Shown: positions 9,079 through 20,009 of the stretch, one piece after another
Layout of the letters: each line of letters opens with the position of its first letter
How positions within the stretch are numbered: position 1 is the stretch's first letter
NCBI RefSeq assembly: GCF_050003625.1
Contig: NC_134397.1
Span: forward strand, 97,882,162-97,946,161
Direction of reading: 5' to 3'
Source: Haematobia irritans
Taxonomy: Eukaryota; Arthropoda; Insecta; Diptera; Muscidae
Length of the DNA: 64,000 nucleotides
The notes under the pieces: model-generated
The model's input: only the letters and a program-made list of their open reading frames with translations
Told to the model about the DNA's origin: nothing
Database searches by the model: none
Made by a program: the position numbers and the translations under genes

Positions 9079-12000
9079 ATGGACGCTAAACCAAAAATTG
9101 CAAAGCTTAACAATGAAAATTATGCCAATTGGAAATTTAATCTAGAACTCCTGTTACGTAAGCAAGGCTTGTGGAAGCATGTCATAGAGGGATCTCGTCC
9201 AATTGCTAAACTTGAAAATGGTTTAGTTCAAAATAAGGCAGAAATTGATGAGTGGGATTATAAAGATGATGAGGCAAGAGGTACAATTGGGCTTTTGGTG
9301 ATGGACGATCAGCTTGGTCACATACGGAATTTAACAACTGCAAAAGAAACGTGGTTTGCGTTGAAAAACTATCACGAGAAAAATACTCTGACAAATAAAG
9401 TTTTCCTAATGAGATCTATTTGCAGCCTGAAATTAGAAGAAGGTGGCGATGCAATTGTGCACATTAATGCCATGAACGATTTGTTCACAAAACTTCGCGA
9501 CGTTTTGGAGGAGTCTTTGTCAGATAAATGGAGTGCTGCCATGCTGCTCAGTAGTTTACCGGAGAGCTACGACACACTTATTACATCTTTAGAAACACGC
9601 AAGGAGGAGGAAGTTACATTTGCATTGGTGCAACAACGTGTTATTGCTGAGTATGATAGACGTTCGAGATCAAGTGGTGGTGGTGTTGATGCTGTTTTGC
9701 GGGCTGTGGCTAAAACTGGTGGTGAATGTTATTTCTGCAAAAAGGCTGGACATCAAAAGAAAAACTGTATCAAATACAAAAATTGGAAATCAAGACAAAA
9801 CTATGAAAAGGGTGTTAACAAAGTAAATTCCTTTGAAGAAAAGTCGAAAAATCCGAATGTGTCCAACGATTTCTTGTTTGGTTTTGGTAAAAGTATGAAC
9901 AGCTGTTGGTTAGTGGATTCGGGTGCAACACGCCACGCAGTTGGAAACAAACAATTTTTTATGAATTTGGATGAAACGTACAAAAGCACAATCGAGGTAG
10001 CCAATGGACAGAGAGTTGCCATTAAGGGAATTGGATCTGGTGAAGTACAATTTATTGACAAAAATGGCAATGTTCACAAATTAATTTTACATGACGTTTT
10101 ATTTGCACCGTGTATAGTTGGAAACATTATATCCGTAAGGCAGTTAACAAAAAGTGGATATTTTGTATCATTTGAGAAAAATATCTGCTTGATTAACAAA
10201 AGAGCTAAGAACATCGGCATTGCGGATATTATATATGACATGTTTATTTTAAGGCAACCAGATAATATAAATGCGGTATTGCAGCACAATAACAACTGTA
10301 TCCATGTTTGGCATAGGAAGTTAGGACATCGCGATCCTGAAGCAATACGAAAAATGGTTTCTGGTGAAATGGTTTAAAATATTACGCTGGTTGAATGCGG
10401 TATTAAAGAAATTTGCGAAACATGCGTCAAAGGAAAAATGGCAAGAAAACCTTTTCCAAAACTGTCAATGAGTAAGTCTAGTACAATTTTGGATTTGATT
10501 CACACTGATATTTGCGGGCCAATGCAAACAACAACGCCGTCCGGAAAAAGATACGTTCTCACGTTTATAGATGATTTTTCGGGTTTTACTATAATTTGTC
10601 TGTTGTCGAGAAAATCTGAAGTTGAGCAAGCGTTCAGAGATTTCGTCAAGCTTTGCCAAACTCAATTTAGGCGGACACCAAAGGCTATTCGGTCAGATAG
10701 AGGGGGTGAATACATTGGTAAAAGTTATAAACTTTCTCAAGTCAGAAGGGATTGAAAGCCAATTCACTGCCCCATATAGTCCCCAACAAAATGGGAAAGC
10801 CGAGAGGAAAAACCGAGCATTAATTGAGATGGCAAGGTGTCTGCTTATTGAAGCACAATTAGATAATATATTCTGGGGAGAGGCTATTTCGACTGCGAAT
10901 TATATCCAAAATATTGTGTATACCAGAACAACAAATACAACTCCTCATACGTTATGGTATGGTATAGAACCATCTGTACAAGATGTACATATTTTTGGAT
11001 CTAGGTGCTTTGTCCATACCCCTTCACAAAAGAGACAAAAGTTAGACAGCAAAGCTAGAGAAATGGTTTTTCTTGGCATTGATACGAAGTCAAAAGCATA
11101 CCGTTGCTATGACCCAGTTACGCAGCGTGTTGTGATTAGTAGAGACGTTTTGTTCATCGACTTCGATCAAAGTCTTAATGATGTTTCAGTTCTTTGCGGA
11201 AATAAGCCCAAAGTCAAAGATGCATTATTGATTGAGGAGGAGAATTGCCCATATGATCAAGCAATCAATAAGGCAAGTATAGACAAAAACAAAATTGAAA
11301 ATGTGTCTATTGATATATCACAGGAGTGTAAAAGCCAGTCTGAGGGTGAGCTTAAAGATGGTATAGACGAATCAATCCAAGAAGAGAAAAATGAAATTTC
11401 TAGAATCGAAAGCCCAGAGTGTGACAAAAGAGTTTCTTCCAGGAAAAATAAAGGTCTACCTGCTAGAAAGTTCATAGATGAAATTTGGTCTGCAAAGGAA
11501 ATTCAAGAGCCAAGGACTTTTCAACAAGCTATATCGGGTGAACAGAAAGTGCAGTGGCTCACAGCAATGCAGGAAGAAATAGAATCTATGGAGAGAAATA
11601 GAACATGGAATCTTACAGAGCTACCTGATGGTAAGTCTGCCATAGGAAGTAAGTGGGTCTATAAAGTGAAACGCACATCTGATGGAGAAATATACAGATT
11701 TAAGGCACGCCTTGTTGCCCAGGGATTTTCCCAAAAGTTCGGCGTCGATTACGACGAGGTGTTTGCGCCCGTCGTAAACCACACTACTTTTCGTATTTTA
11801 TTGTCCATAGCCGGGAAACAAAATATGGTTGTAAACCATTTAGATGTGAAATCTGCTTTCTTAAACAGTACACTAGAAGAACAGATTTATATGAAACAGC
11901 CGCAAGGTTTTACCAAGGGAAATGATGATCTTGTATGTTTGCTGAATAAAAGCATATATGGGCTAAAGCAGGCTGCAAGGCTATGGAATAATACATTACA

Positions 12001-13039
12001 TGAAGCTCTACTTAATCTAAAGTTTATTCAGAGTCGAAACGATCCTTGTTTATACTGTGGTAACATAAACGGGAACATGTGTTATATTATTGTCCATGTA
12101 GATGACATTTTAATTTCATGTTCCACACAAAATCAGGTTAGCCAGATTGTAGTCTCATTGGCCAAACAATTTGAAATAAAAGACCTTGGTCAAATAAAAT
12201 ACTACTTAGGAATTGAAATTTCTAAAGACAAAAATTGTAATTTTCAAATTTGTCAATCAGATTACATAAGAAGAACAGTTCAAGATTTTGGTCTCGATGA
12301 AGCAAAACCTACAAGAACTCCATTGGAGTTGTCTTATGGGAAAGATCAAAATTCAACAATTCTTGGAAACAATACGAAATACAGAAAACTTATTGGTCAT
12401 CTTTTATACATTTCTGTGAACTCCCGACCGGATATATCAGCTGCCGTAAGCATATTAGCGCAAAAGGTATCACAACCTTCAACAGAGGATTGGTCACAAT
12501 GCAAACGAATTCTTAAATACTTAAAAACCACATCTGATCTTAAACTGATTTTAAGTGACTCAAACAATGAACAAGATCTCATAGCATATGCCGATGCGAA
12601 TTGGGCGGAAGAGAGAAGTGACCGAAAATCGAACAGCGGAAGAGTTCTTTATTATAACGGTGGCACCGTCGGATGGGCATGCCAAAAACAATCATTTGTT
12701 GCAACATCAACTTGCGAAGCAGAGTATGTCTCACTATCCGAAGCTGCGAAGGAAATACAATGGATAAGACAATTATTGCTAGATATGCACCAACCAGTCA
12801 ATAGCCCAACACCAGTTTATAACGATAACCAAAGCTGTCTACGTCTTCTTAATGAAGACAAATATTCATTTAAAACTAAACATATGGACACCAAATATAA
12901 GATGACTAAGGATCTTGTCAAGAAGGGAATCATATCTTGCCTATATTGTCCAACAGAGGAAATGGTTGCAGATCTCCTTACCAAACCGCTTCCACCAATT
13001 AAACATGATTATTTCCGTGCCAGATGTAATGTAAAGTGA
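9079..13039 (+). pseudogene. Copia gag-pol polyprotein, one stop and one frameshift
   Basis: Start taken at ATG 9079. Order of domains is the copia order: Gag; CCHC knuckle CYFCKKAGHQKKNC (about 9727); protease WLVDSGATRH (about 9904); integrase zinc domain HRKLGH (10306) with CETC at 10417; integrase core with D at about 10500 and SDRGGEY at 10690, E in QQNGKAERKNR at about 10790; reverse transcriptase with LDVKSAFLN (11840) and HVDDIL (12095); RNase H with YADANW (12586) and CEAEYV (12712); end 13039. Two defects: an in-frame TAA at 10375-10377 inside the integrase zinc domain, and a one-base frameshift at about 10720-10735 just after the second integrase aspartate. Otherwise open, so the copy died recently and may still move in trans. 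Confidence 0.93.
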
Positions 13040-13050
13040 ATGAGGAGGAG

Positions 13051-13222
13051 TGTTGAAGTTCTATTTGCATTCACTTTACCATCACTGATAGTAGCTTGAA
13101 TATTGAATAATCATTTGTACACTAATATATAAATGTCATAATTGCTCTCTATCATCATTCGTCTCTTTTATGCCGTTATTCTGTACTGTCATTATTTTCC
13201 TTTAATTTTTGCGCTCACTTCT
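13051..13222 (+). repeat. Copia 3' LTR, first part
   Basis: First 172 bp of the 3' LTR; the remaining 58 bp are at 17985-18042. Interrupted by the mag-like gypsy, whose 5-bp target duplication CTTCT is the last five bases here. Confidence 0.92.
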
Positions 13223-13521
13223 TGTGGTGTCTTTCACATCTGCATTGGAATCTCTATTTGTTATGAAGGTTCAATCTGTCATCACTTCATCCTTTTTATA
13301 TACTTTTATTAATATCCATTTTAAGTACTAAACTTCGCGTTACATAGCAGCCATTTTTTAAATCGTTACAGTATAGGTTTAACACTCAATCAGCTAGCGT
13401 CGTTACGTAATTGATCATATTGTCTTTTTATTGTTTAATAAAGTAATAGTTATGTTTTTAATATGACATTACGTGTTCATCATTATTTCATAAATGGATT
13501 TTGAGCGGTAAAAACACAACA
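13223..13521 (+). repeat. Mag-like gypsy 5' LTR
   Basis: 299 bp with TG..CA ends and a polyadenylation signal (TTTAATAAAG) near 13435. No difference to the 3' LTR was found. Confidence 0.95.
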
Positions 13522-13593
13522 ATTGGCGACGAGGATAAAACCGTATAATCAAGTGCATTTCGAATTCATCAAAATTAACAAAATCAAATAACA

Positions 13594-16500
13594 ATGGCTG
13601 ACGAACAAATGAAAAAATTGCTAGAAGCAATAACATCTATGACTTCTGCATTGGCACAACAACAAGCAACGACCAGCACAAGCATCAACATAATTTCTAA
13701 CTTTGAGCCGTTCAACCCAAATACAGAGACATTTCAAACCTATAAAGAACGACTGGAAATTCATTTTCAATTAAAAGGAGTTTTTGACAACAAAGACCTT
13801 TGCGCAAAGTTGTTGTTGCAGTACGTGGGTAGCGACAACTACACGACATTATCAACATTAGCAGCACCAAAGTCCGTATCGGATATGAAGTATGAGGAAA
13901 TAATTTCACTTCTAGAGCAACAATTTTGTCCGAGGAGAAACATTCTTGTTGAGCAACATCGTTTTCTTTCTGAGGTGCAGAACGAGAATCAGACAATTGC
14001 TGATTTTGTTACAACATTGCAGAAAAGAGCATCAACATGTGAGTTTGTGTGTGTGTGTCAGAAGTCGGTTGCAGATATTTTTTCAAGAGCACAGTTCATC
14101 AGAGGTCTACGCGACAATACAATACGGGAACAGTTGCTTCAAAAACCGGAGGACTCTTTCAGCCAAATAGTGGAAAAAGCAAAAATTTTAGAAGCTGCAA
14201 AAATAAATAACAACGAAATATCAAATACAACCAGTGATGTGCATCATATGCGGCAATCGACAATCGATCATCAGAAGAGTGGTAATCGATATCAAAATAA
14301 GCGGTCGGCGTTGCCACTTAGCACTAAAGTCAATTACAAGGATTTGGGAATAGAAGGGTTATGTCTACGATGTGGTAAAGGTAATCACCTATCGAACGAG
14401 TGCAAAATCGATAAAAACAAACTTCGATGTTCCATATGTAAGAAGGTAGGTCATGTTAAAGAAGTGTGCATAACAACAAAATTGCAGCAACGTAAACAGA
14501 AATCATATACAACATCATATGTCGAATCGTATTCATCGGATGACGATGGTATTAATCAAATAATCGACATTTATAATAAAACAATAATACCATCACCAGA
14601 ATTAAAGAAATTTTTCACAACAGTACTCATCAATGGGCGCAAGCAAACCTTCGAGGTAGACTCCGGTGCAGGGTATACATTAATACCAAAATCTGACTTC
14701 GATCAATTAAACTTAAAAATGCCAATCGAAAAAACATCAATTGCATTCCGTTCGTATACAGGTGATATTTTTGTGCCAATTGGAGTTGTCAACGTAAAAG
14801 TTGTTTACAAAGGTAAATGTTCAACGGAACAAATGTACATAGTGCCTCCGAAGCATACGCCGTTATTAGGAAGAGTGTGGATAAGGCATCTGAAAATCAA
14901 TTTAAATGACCTGGATTGCAATGGAACTGAGGTAAACAGCTGCAAAGAAATAAACACAGATCAAATGGTAACAGAATTAGTTGAAAAATATGCCGACATA
15001 TTTGAACAGAAAGTCGGTTGTATACCAAATTTAATTTGCTCTCTTAAATTACAGGATGGATCGAAACCAGTATTTATACGGGAAAGACAAGTTCCTTTTG
15101 CTCTTCGAGAGAAAGTTGAACATGAACTTGACAACTTGGAACGTGATGGTATAATTTCAAAAATCAATACAAGTAACTGGGGATCGCCGTTGGTAGTTAT
15201 ACCGAAACCAGATGGTAATGTACGACTCTGTGTCGATTACAAAATTGCTGTAAACCCGCAATTGGAGTCAGCACACTACCCCATTAAGAGAATTGATGAA
15301 ATTTTCAACTCTTTGAAAAATTCTAAATATTTTTGTAAATTGGATCTTTACAAAGCATACCTGCATGTTGCCGTGGATGAAGAAAGCAAAGATGTGCAAA
15401 CCATATCCACACACCGGGGAACGTATAGAATGAACAGGCTGTCATTTGGCATCAAAACCGCTCCGAGCGAATTCAACCGAATACTGGATCAACTTTTACA
15501 AGGTCTTAAAGGCACAATTTCGTATTTTGATGATATCATTGTCCATGCACCAACTATAAATGAATGTCAACTACGTTTAAACCAATGTTGCGAAAGACTA
15601 CAAAAATATCAACTACATCTAAACAAATCGAAATGTGAGTATTTCAAGAAGCAAATTCATTACTTGGGCTATAATATTAGCCATAACACCATTTCAAAAT
15701 GCCCATCAAAAACAGAAGCAATTTCAAGACTCGCTCGTCCTGAGAACGTAGACGAAGTTAGACGTTTCCTTGGCATGATAACCTATTACTCCCGATTTAT
15801 TCCTGATATGGCGACAAAAACGTATGCGCTACGAAAATTATTAGAAAAGGGTCAAAAATTTTATTGGAATAATAGTTGCGAAAAGTCTTTTCAATTACTC
15901 AAAAAAGAAATTCTAGCCGATCGAGTTTTAACACCTTATGACGAAACGAAACCTATCACTTTAGTTTGTGATGCTAGTCCCACGGGAGTAGCAGCTGTCC
16001 TATCACACGTGATTGGAACTGAAGATCGCCCAATTGCATTTATTTCTAGGGCATTAACAGCTGCAGAACAAAATTACAGCCAGCTCGACCGCGAAGCATT
16101 GGTTATAGTTTTTGCCCTCGATAAATTTTTTATGTATCTTCATGGCAGAGAATTTACATTAATTACAGATAATAGGCCATTATCAAGAATATTTCACCCG
16201 GAAGCAAAAACGCCAGCAATGACATCTGCGCGATTATTACGATACGCATCATTCCTTCAAGGTTTTAATTATAAAATAGAGCATAGAAAAGCTGATCAAA
16301 TTGTACACGTCGATTGCCTATCAAGATCTCCTATTGAAAGTCCACCAATCAAGAAACATTATCTGGACAAAGAAACAGAAGCAATTCAAGATCAAAAAAT
16401 TAATGAAATTTCTACCTTATCAATTACAGCGGTGTCCATAGCAGATGAGACAGACCGTGATATGGAACTATCGCAGTTAAAAAAGTCATTAATTAATGGA

Positions 16501-17670
16501 GAAGTTTCAGATCCAGAATACTCAATTCAAGATGGCGTCTTATTCAGAGACAATAGGGTTGTCATACCCGCTAGTCTCCGCGACGAAATTCTACAGGAAC
16601 TACATAGGACTCATATTGGTATTGTTAAAATGAAACAATTAGCAAGAAGGTATTGTTTCTGGAAAGGGATCGATAAAGACATTGAGCATATGGTGAAGCA
16701 ATGTCAAAACTGTGCGATGGTGAGAAATAATCCTCCAAAAGTTGAACAACATCATTGGGATGAGCCTACAGAAAATTTTGAGCGTGTACATATAGACTAC
16801 GCTGGTCCATTTTTAAATCATCATTTTTTAGTACTGGTAGATGCGAAATCAAAGTGGCCTGAAATACGAGTAATTAAAGAATCGCCAACTTCAGAAAACA
16901 CCATACGATTATTAAATTCAATTTTTTCAGCACATGGATTTGCTGAAATAATTGTGTCTGATAACGCGACAATATTTCAAAGCTCTACTTTTAAGCGATA
17001 TTGCAGTGAAAATGGAATAATTCAAAAATTTATAGCTCCAGGTCACCCAGCAACAAATGGATTAGCCGAGAGATATGTTCAAATTTTAAAAACGAAACTA
17101 ATGGCAATGGAAGAAGAAAACGTTCCACTACAAGTAAAAGTGCAAGAAATCCTGATGAAATACCGTGCAACCCCATTATCATGTGGCGAAACTCCAGCAA
17201 AATTATATTTGGGACGAGACATTCGAATCAAACTAGATGCTATACGCCCAATGAAGTATCAATCTAAGAAACAAAGTTCCAGACCTGCTATTCGCCAACT
17301 TATCGTGGGAGAAAGGGTACAGGTGAGATGGTACGCCCAAAATAAAGAAATTTGGAAATTTGGTGAGGTGCAGAAAAAATTTGGTAATTGCCATTATCAA
17401 GTAAAGTTAGACAACGGTTACGTTATTAAACGCCACATCAATCAACTATATAAAACTTTAGTGAAACATTCTTTTGAAAATACTTCTAACACACACAGCT
17501 CACAACATAAGCGACCTCAACTAGAACAGATAATAATACAACGACGTACTGGTCCAACTCAAAACAACCATCAAGGTCGAGAACAGCAGCAAACAATGCC
17601 AACACCACTTAGAAGATCAGCCCGCATCAGGAGACCGCCTCCACAACTAAGGGGGCATGTCCTTTATTAG
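13594..17670 (+). CDS. Gag-pol polyprotein of mag-like gypsy, 1358 aa, intact
   Basis: Single ORF starting at ATG 13594, 72 bp after the 5' LTR. Domains by residue: capsid-like Gag (1-230); two CCHC knuckles CLRCGKGNHLSNEC (about 257-270) and CSICKKVGHVKEVC (about 279-292); protease FEVDSGAGYTLIP (about 352-364); reverse transcriptase with RLCVDY (about 543) and YFDDII (about 644-649); RNase H with VCDAS (791), DREA (831) and TDNRPL (858); integrase zinc domain H..H..C..C (about 1005-1040), catalytic D in VHIDYAGP (about 1067), D in SDNATIF (about 1122) and E in GLAERY (about 1158); a basic C-terminal tail. All catalytic residues are present. Gag and pol share one frame, with no frameshift needed; there is no env. 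I place it in the mag clade by overall appearance; the exact family is not claimed. Confidence 0.96.
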   Translation: MADEQMKKLLEAITSMTSALAQQQATTSTSINIISNFEPFNPNTETFQTYKERLEIHFQLKGVFDNKDLCAKLLLQYVGSDNYTTLSTLAAPKSVSDMKYEEIISLLEQQFCPRRNILVEQHRFLSEVQNENQTIADFVTTLQKRASTCEFVCVCQKSVADIFSRAQFIRGLRDNTIREQLLQKPEDSFSQIVEKAKILEAAKINNNEISNTTSDVHHMRQSTIDHQKSGNRYQNKRSALPLSTKVNYKDLGIEGLCLRCGKGNHLSNECKIDKNKLRCSICKKVGHVKEVCITTKLQQRKQKSYTTSYVESYSSDDDGINQIIDIYNKTIIPSPELKKFFTTVLINGRKQTFEVDSGAGYTLIPKSDFDQLNLKMPIEKTSIAFRSYTGDIFVPIGVVNVKVVYKGKCSTEQMYIVPPKHTPLLGRVWIRHLKINLNDLDCNGTEVNSCKEINTDQMVTELVEKYADIFEQKVGCIPNLICSLKLQDGSKPVFIRERQVPFALREKVEHELDNLERDGIISKINTSNWGSPLVVIPKPDGNVRLCVDYKIAVNPQLESAHYPIKRIDEIFNSLKNSKYFCKLDLYKAYLHVAVDEESKDVQTISTHRGTYRMNRLSFGIKTAPSEFNRILDQLLQGLKGTISYFDDIIVHAPTINECQLRLNQCCERLQKYQLHLNKSKCEYFKKQIHYLGYNISHNTISKCPSKTEAISRLARPENVDEVRRFLGMITYYSRFIPDMATKTYALRKLLEKGQKFYWNNSCEKSFQLLKKEILADRVLTPYDETKPITLVCDASPTGVAAVLSHVIGTEDRPIAFISRALTAAEQNYSQLDREALVIVFALDKFFMYLHGREFTLITDNRPLSRIFHPEAKTPAMTSARLLRYASFLQGFNYKIEHRKADQIVHVDCLSRSPIESPPIKKHYLDKETEAIQDQKINEISTLSITAVSIADETDRDMELSQLKKSLINGEVSDPEYSIQDGVLFRDNRVVIPASLRDEILQELHRTHIGIVKMKQLARRYCFWKGIDKDIEHMVKQCQNCAMVRNNPPKVEQHHWDEPTENFERVHIDYAGPFLNHHFLVLVDAKSKWPEIRVIKESPTSENTIRLLNSIFSAHGFAEIIVSDNATIFQSSTFKRYCSENGIIQKFIAPGHPATNGLAERYVQILKTKLMAMEEENVPLQVKVQEILMKYRATPLSCGETPAKLYLGRDIRIKLDAIRPMKYQSKKQSSRPAIRQLIVGERVQVRWYAQNKEIWKFGEVQKKFGNCHYQVKLDNGYVIKRHINQLYKTLVKHSFENTSNTHSSQHKRPQLEQIIIQRRTGPTQNNHQGREQQQTMPTPLRRSARIRRPPPQLRGHVLY

Positions 17671-17680
17671 CGTGGGAGAC

Positions 17681-17979
17681 TGTGGTGTCTTTCACATCTG
17701 CATTGGAATCTCTATTTGTTATGAAGGTTCAATCTGTCATCACTTCATCCTTTTTATATACTTTTATTAATATCCATTTTAAGTACTAAACTTCGCGTTA
17801 CATAGCAGCCATTTTTTAAATCGTTACAGTATAGGTTTAACACTCAATCAGCTAGCGTCGTTACGTAATTGATCATATTGTCTTTTTATTGTTTAATAAA
17901 GTAATAGTTATGTTTTTAATATGACATTACGTGTTCATCATTATTTCATAAATGGATTTTGAGCGGTAAAAACACAACA
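17681..17979 (+). repeat. Mag-like gypsy 3' LTR
   Basis: 299 bp, identical by eye to 13223-13521; followed by the CTTCT target duplication and the remainder of the copia 3' LTR. Confidence 0.95.
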
Positions 17980-18127
17980 CTTCTGTTTCAATAAAGCTTG
18001 TGTTAACAACTAAAGATCTGTCGGCCATTATTAATTCTAACACTTTTTCTTAAAATAAAATAGTAATTAAGGAATAAACTTCCAATATTCTTTTTATTCG
18101 GCCGTAAACCAAGTACGGGTTACAACA

Positions 18128-18349
18128 ATTGCGCACCCAATATTTTATTTAATTTTGTTTGAATAAACGAAAATATGCGTTTCTTATAAAAAGTATTCAA
18201 TATTTTAATTTTGTGAATTATTCTATAAGCAAAAGAATTTGGTTCTTGTTATTTGTGTGTGTTGTTCTAACATAACTTACACATAGAATTACGATTAATA
18301 ACAATAAAGGGTGAAAAAATATACTATATAAATCAAGATCTTCCTTATA
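18128..18349. other. Intergenic, nothing recognised
   Basis: AT-rich sequence downstream of the nested LTR block; no ORF or repeat termini seen. Confidence 0.4.
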
Positions 18350-19322
18350 TTAACCCTTTGACTACCGATGTCCACTTAGGAGGACATTCGAAAACAACAC
18401 CAAACTCTATTTCGCCACTTCGTTTCGATTTATTTTCCTACACTCATAGAAAAAAGTCTGCTAAAAACAGCAGTCGATGTCTGCTGTTATATTTTTGTAC
18501 TTCAGGGCCAAGTGAACTACAATTTATAAAATTTTTAGGTTATAAATTTTCCCCAAAGCATATTAAAGAACCAAAAGTAGTTTTTGGTATATTTTTGCAC
18601 TGTAATACCTACAATCTCCTAAATACGATCAGCAAACATTTTGTTTGCTGTTATGCCTCAATTCGATAAATATTCAGATTTTTGGTCAAATACTATAGAT
18701 ATCCATAAAATATTGTTTTAATTATGTTAGGATAGCGCCTAAGTTGACATTTTATTTGTTTTAGCCAAAATAAAACATGTTTTAGTGTAATCGAGCTTAA
18801 AAAATAGCAGGAAATGTTTGCTATTTCAGCAAACAGTGACTGCTGTCCCTTTTTCAGCAGACTTTCTGCTGTTTTAGTAGACTTTTCTGCTGTCCCTACT
18901 AACAAATTTCTTTAGGTGTATGTTATTTTAAAGTAGAGGCTTTAATCTAAATAAGCTATAAATATTTTCCATATCGGTGAGCACTAAAATGCATTTTTAT
19001 AAACTTCTTTAACAATAAACGAAAAGTACGAAATTTTGAGAGCATTTTTCTACTGTTTGTCTCTTGTAAATGGACATTTATACAAAAACTATGATATTTT
19101 TTCGAGTTATTTTTGTATTTTTTTCTCACACTTATTTTCGTAAGGACATTTGGTCACCATTTCAGAATCAAGTTTTTAGAACAACCTCATATATCTCTTG
19201 AAATAATTCAGGTAGGTCCTCAAAATTACAAGTTTTGTTTTACATGCTGTTAGTATTAGTAAAAAACAGAAGAAAAATTAAAGTTTTTAACATTAGTTTT
19301 ATTTCGGTAGTGAAAGGGTTAA
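18350..19322. mobile_element. piggyBac-type MITE with inner insertion
   Basis: TTAA at both ends (18350-18353 and 19319-19322), then inverted termini CCCTTTGACTACCGATGTCC and CGGTAGTGAAAGGG. Matches the 198-bp copy at 6295-6492 at both ends; the extra length is largely the MITE at 18441-18918. Confidence 0.8.
18441..18918. mobile_element. TA-inserted MITE, 478 bp, nested
   Basis: Flanked by TA (18439-18440 and 18919-18920). Imperfect inverted ends: CACTCATAGAAAAAAGTCTG on the left; the right end in reverse complement is CACCTAAAGAAA. Subterminal inverted blocks GTCTGCTAAAAACAGCAG and CTGCTGTTTTAGTAGAC reinforce the structure. TA target and CAC-type ends suggest a Tc1/mariner-related family. 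The plus ORF 18358-18669 only reads across the join. Confidence 0.7.
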
Positions 19323-19373
19323 CAATGACAGCATATCCCTCCCAGCAAGAAAAAATGGAAGTTGTTCCATAAA

Positions 19374-19610
19374 CATTTCTTTTAAAGCGCATCCCGGAAT
19401 CCCCCATCAAGTTTTTTCCACTTCCGATGCGGTCGTTTTTGACAAGTCCACAGAAATTTCTTTTAAAGTGCATCCCGGAATCCCCCATCAAGTTTTTTCC
19501 AATTCCGATGCAGTCCTTTTGGACAAGTCCAGAAACATTTCATTTAAAGCGCATCCCGGGATCCCCTATCGATTTTTTTTTTCACTTCCGATGCAAACCA
19601 TATTTCTATG
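19374..19610. repeat. 81-bp tandem repeat, about 2.9 units
   Basis: Units begin at 19374, 19455 and 19536 (ATTTCTTTTAAAGCGCATCC type, each followed by CCGGAATCCCCCATC and CACTTCCGATGC). Both strands read ORFs through it with no sign of selection. Confidence 0.8.
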
Positions 19611-20009
19611 GTATGGAATTACGACGTTTTGAGTGAAAATTTAAGTTTTGGACAATTAAAGAATAGAAAATCATTAAAAAAAGAAAAAATAAAATAAAAT
19701 CATCCCCGCTGGGATTTGAAACTGTGCCGTTTGACTTTTTCCACTTCCATGGAAGATCTTTTGAGAAGGTTTTGCAAATTACGATAATTTTAAATTTTTT
19801 GTTGATTTTTGATAGAAAAATATATTTCTACAAAAATATATGCCGAAAAACAAATAAAACCGATGTACAACATAAAAAAATATTTTTTTTTTTGAAAAAT
19901 ATTTAATAAAACAATTTTCGCTGGTAAGTTTTGTTGTTTTTGATTTCAGCTTAAAACCATGCATTGACTAAACTTCAAGTGTAGCTTAACCAACAGAGGA
20001 AAAGAATGT
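19611..20009. other. Intergenic, nothing recognised
   Basis: AT-rich, with A- and T-runs; no supported gene or element ends. Confidence 0.4.

Larger units (their letters stand above)
13223..17979 (+). mobile_element. Complete mag-like Ty3/gypsy retrotransposon, 4757 bp
   Basis: Perfect 5-bp target duplication CTTCT (13218-13222 and 17980-17984). LTRs are 13223-13521 and 17681-17979, 299 bp each, TGTGGTG..CAACA, identical by eye along their whole length. The primer site starts ATTGGCGACGAGG at 13522. A purine tract (GCGTGGGAGAC) precedes the 3' LTR. One uninterrupted gag-pol ORF fills the inside. Identical LTRs, exact duplication and an open ORF indicate a very recent, possibly active copy. 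Confidence 0.96.
8769..18042 (+). mobile_element. Copia-type LTR retrotransposon with a nested gypsy
   Basis: Bounded by a 5-bp target duplication CTTTT (8764-8768 and 18043-18047). The 5' LTR is 8769-8998 (230 bp, TGTTGAAG..CTAACA). The 3' LTR starts at 13051 and is split by the gypsy at 13222/13223; its two pieces (13051-13222 and 17985-18042) add up to exactly 230 bp. Only one base differs between the LTRs in what I compared (ACTTTACAATC versus ACTTTACCATC). The site after the 5' LTR, GGTTATGGGCC, resembles the internal initiator-tRNA primer site known for copia. The element alone is about 4.5 kb. Confidence 0.93.
8518..18127 (+). mobile_element. 3' LTR of the gypsy relic, split by copia
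   Basis: The LTR starts TGTATTTCTAACTG at 8518 after a purine-rich AGTGAGGGAGAA tract and continues to 8768, where the copia element inserted; it resumes at about 18048 and ends GGTTACAACA at 18127. Removing the SINE piece and the copia leaves about 242 bp with TG..CA ends. No 5' LTR is present for comparison, so the boundaries are inferred from ends and context. Confidence 0.6.

Noticed and set aside
19374..19610. CRISPR-like spaced repeats
   Set aside because: Units are 81-bp direct tandem copies without unique spacers, and the DNA is eukaryotic.
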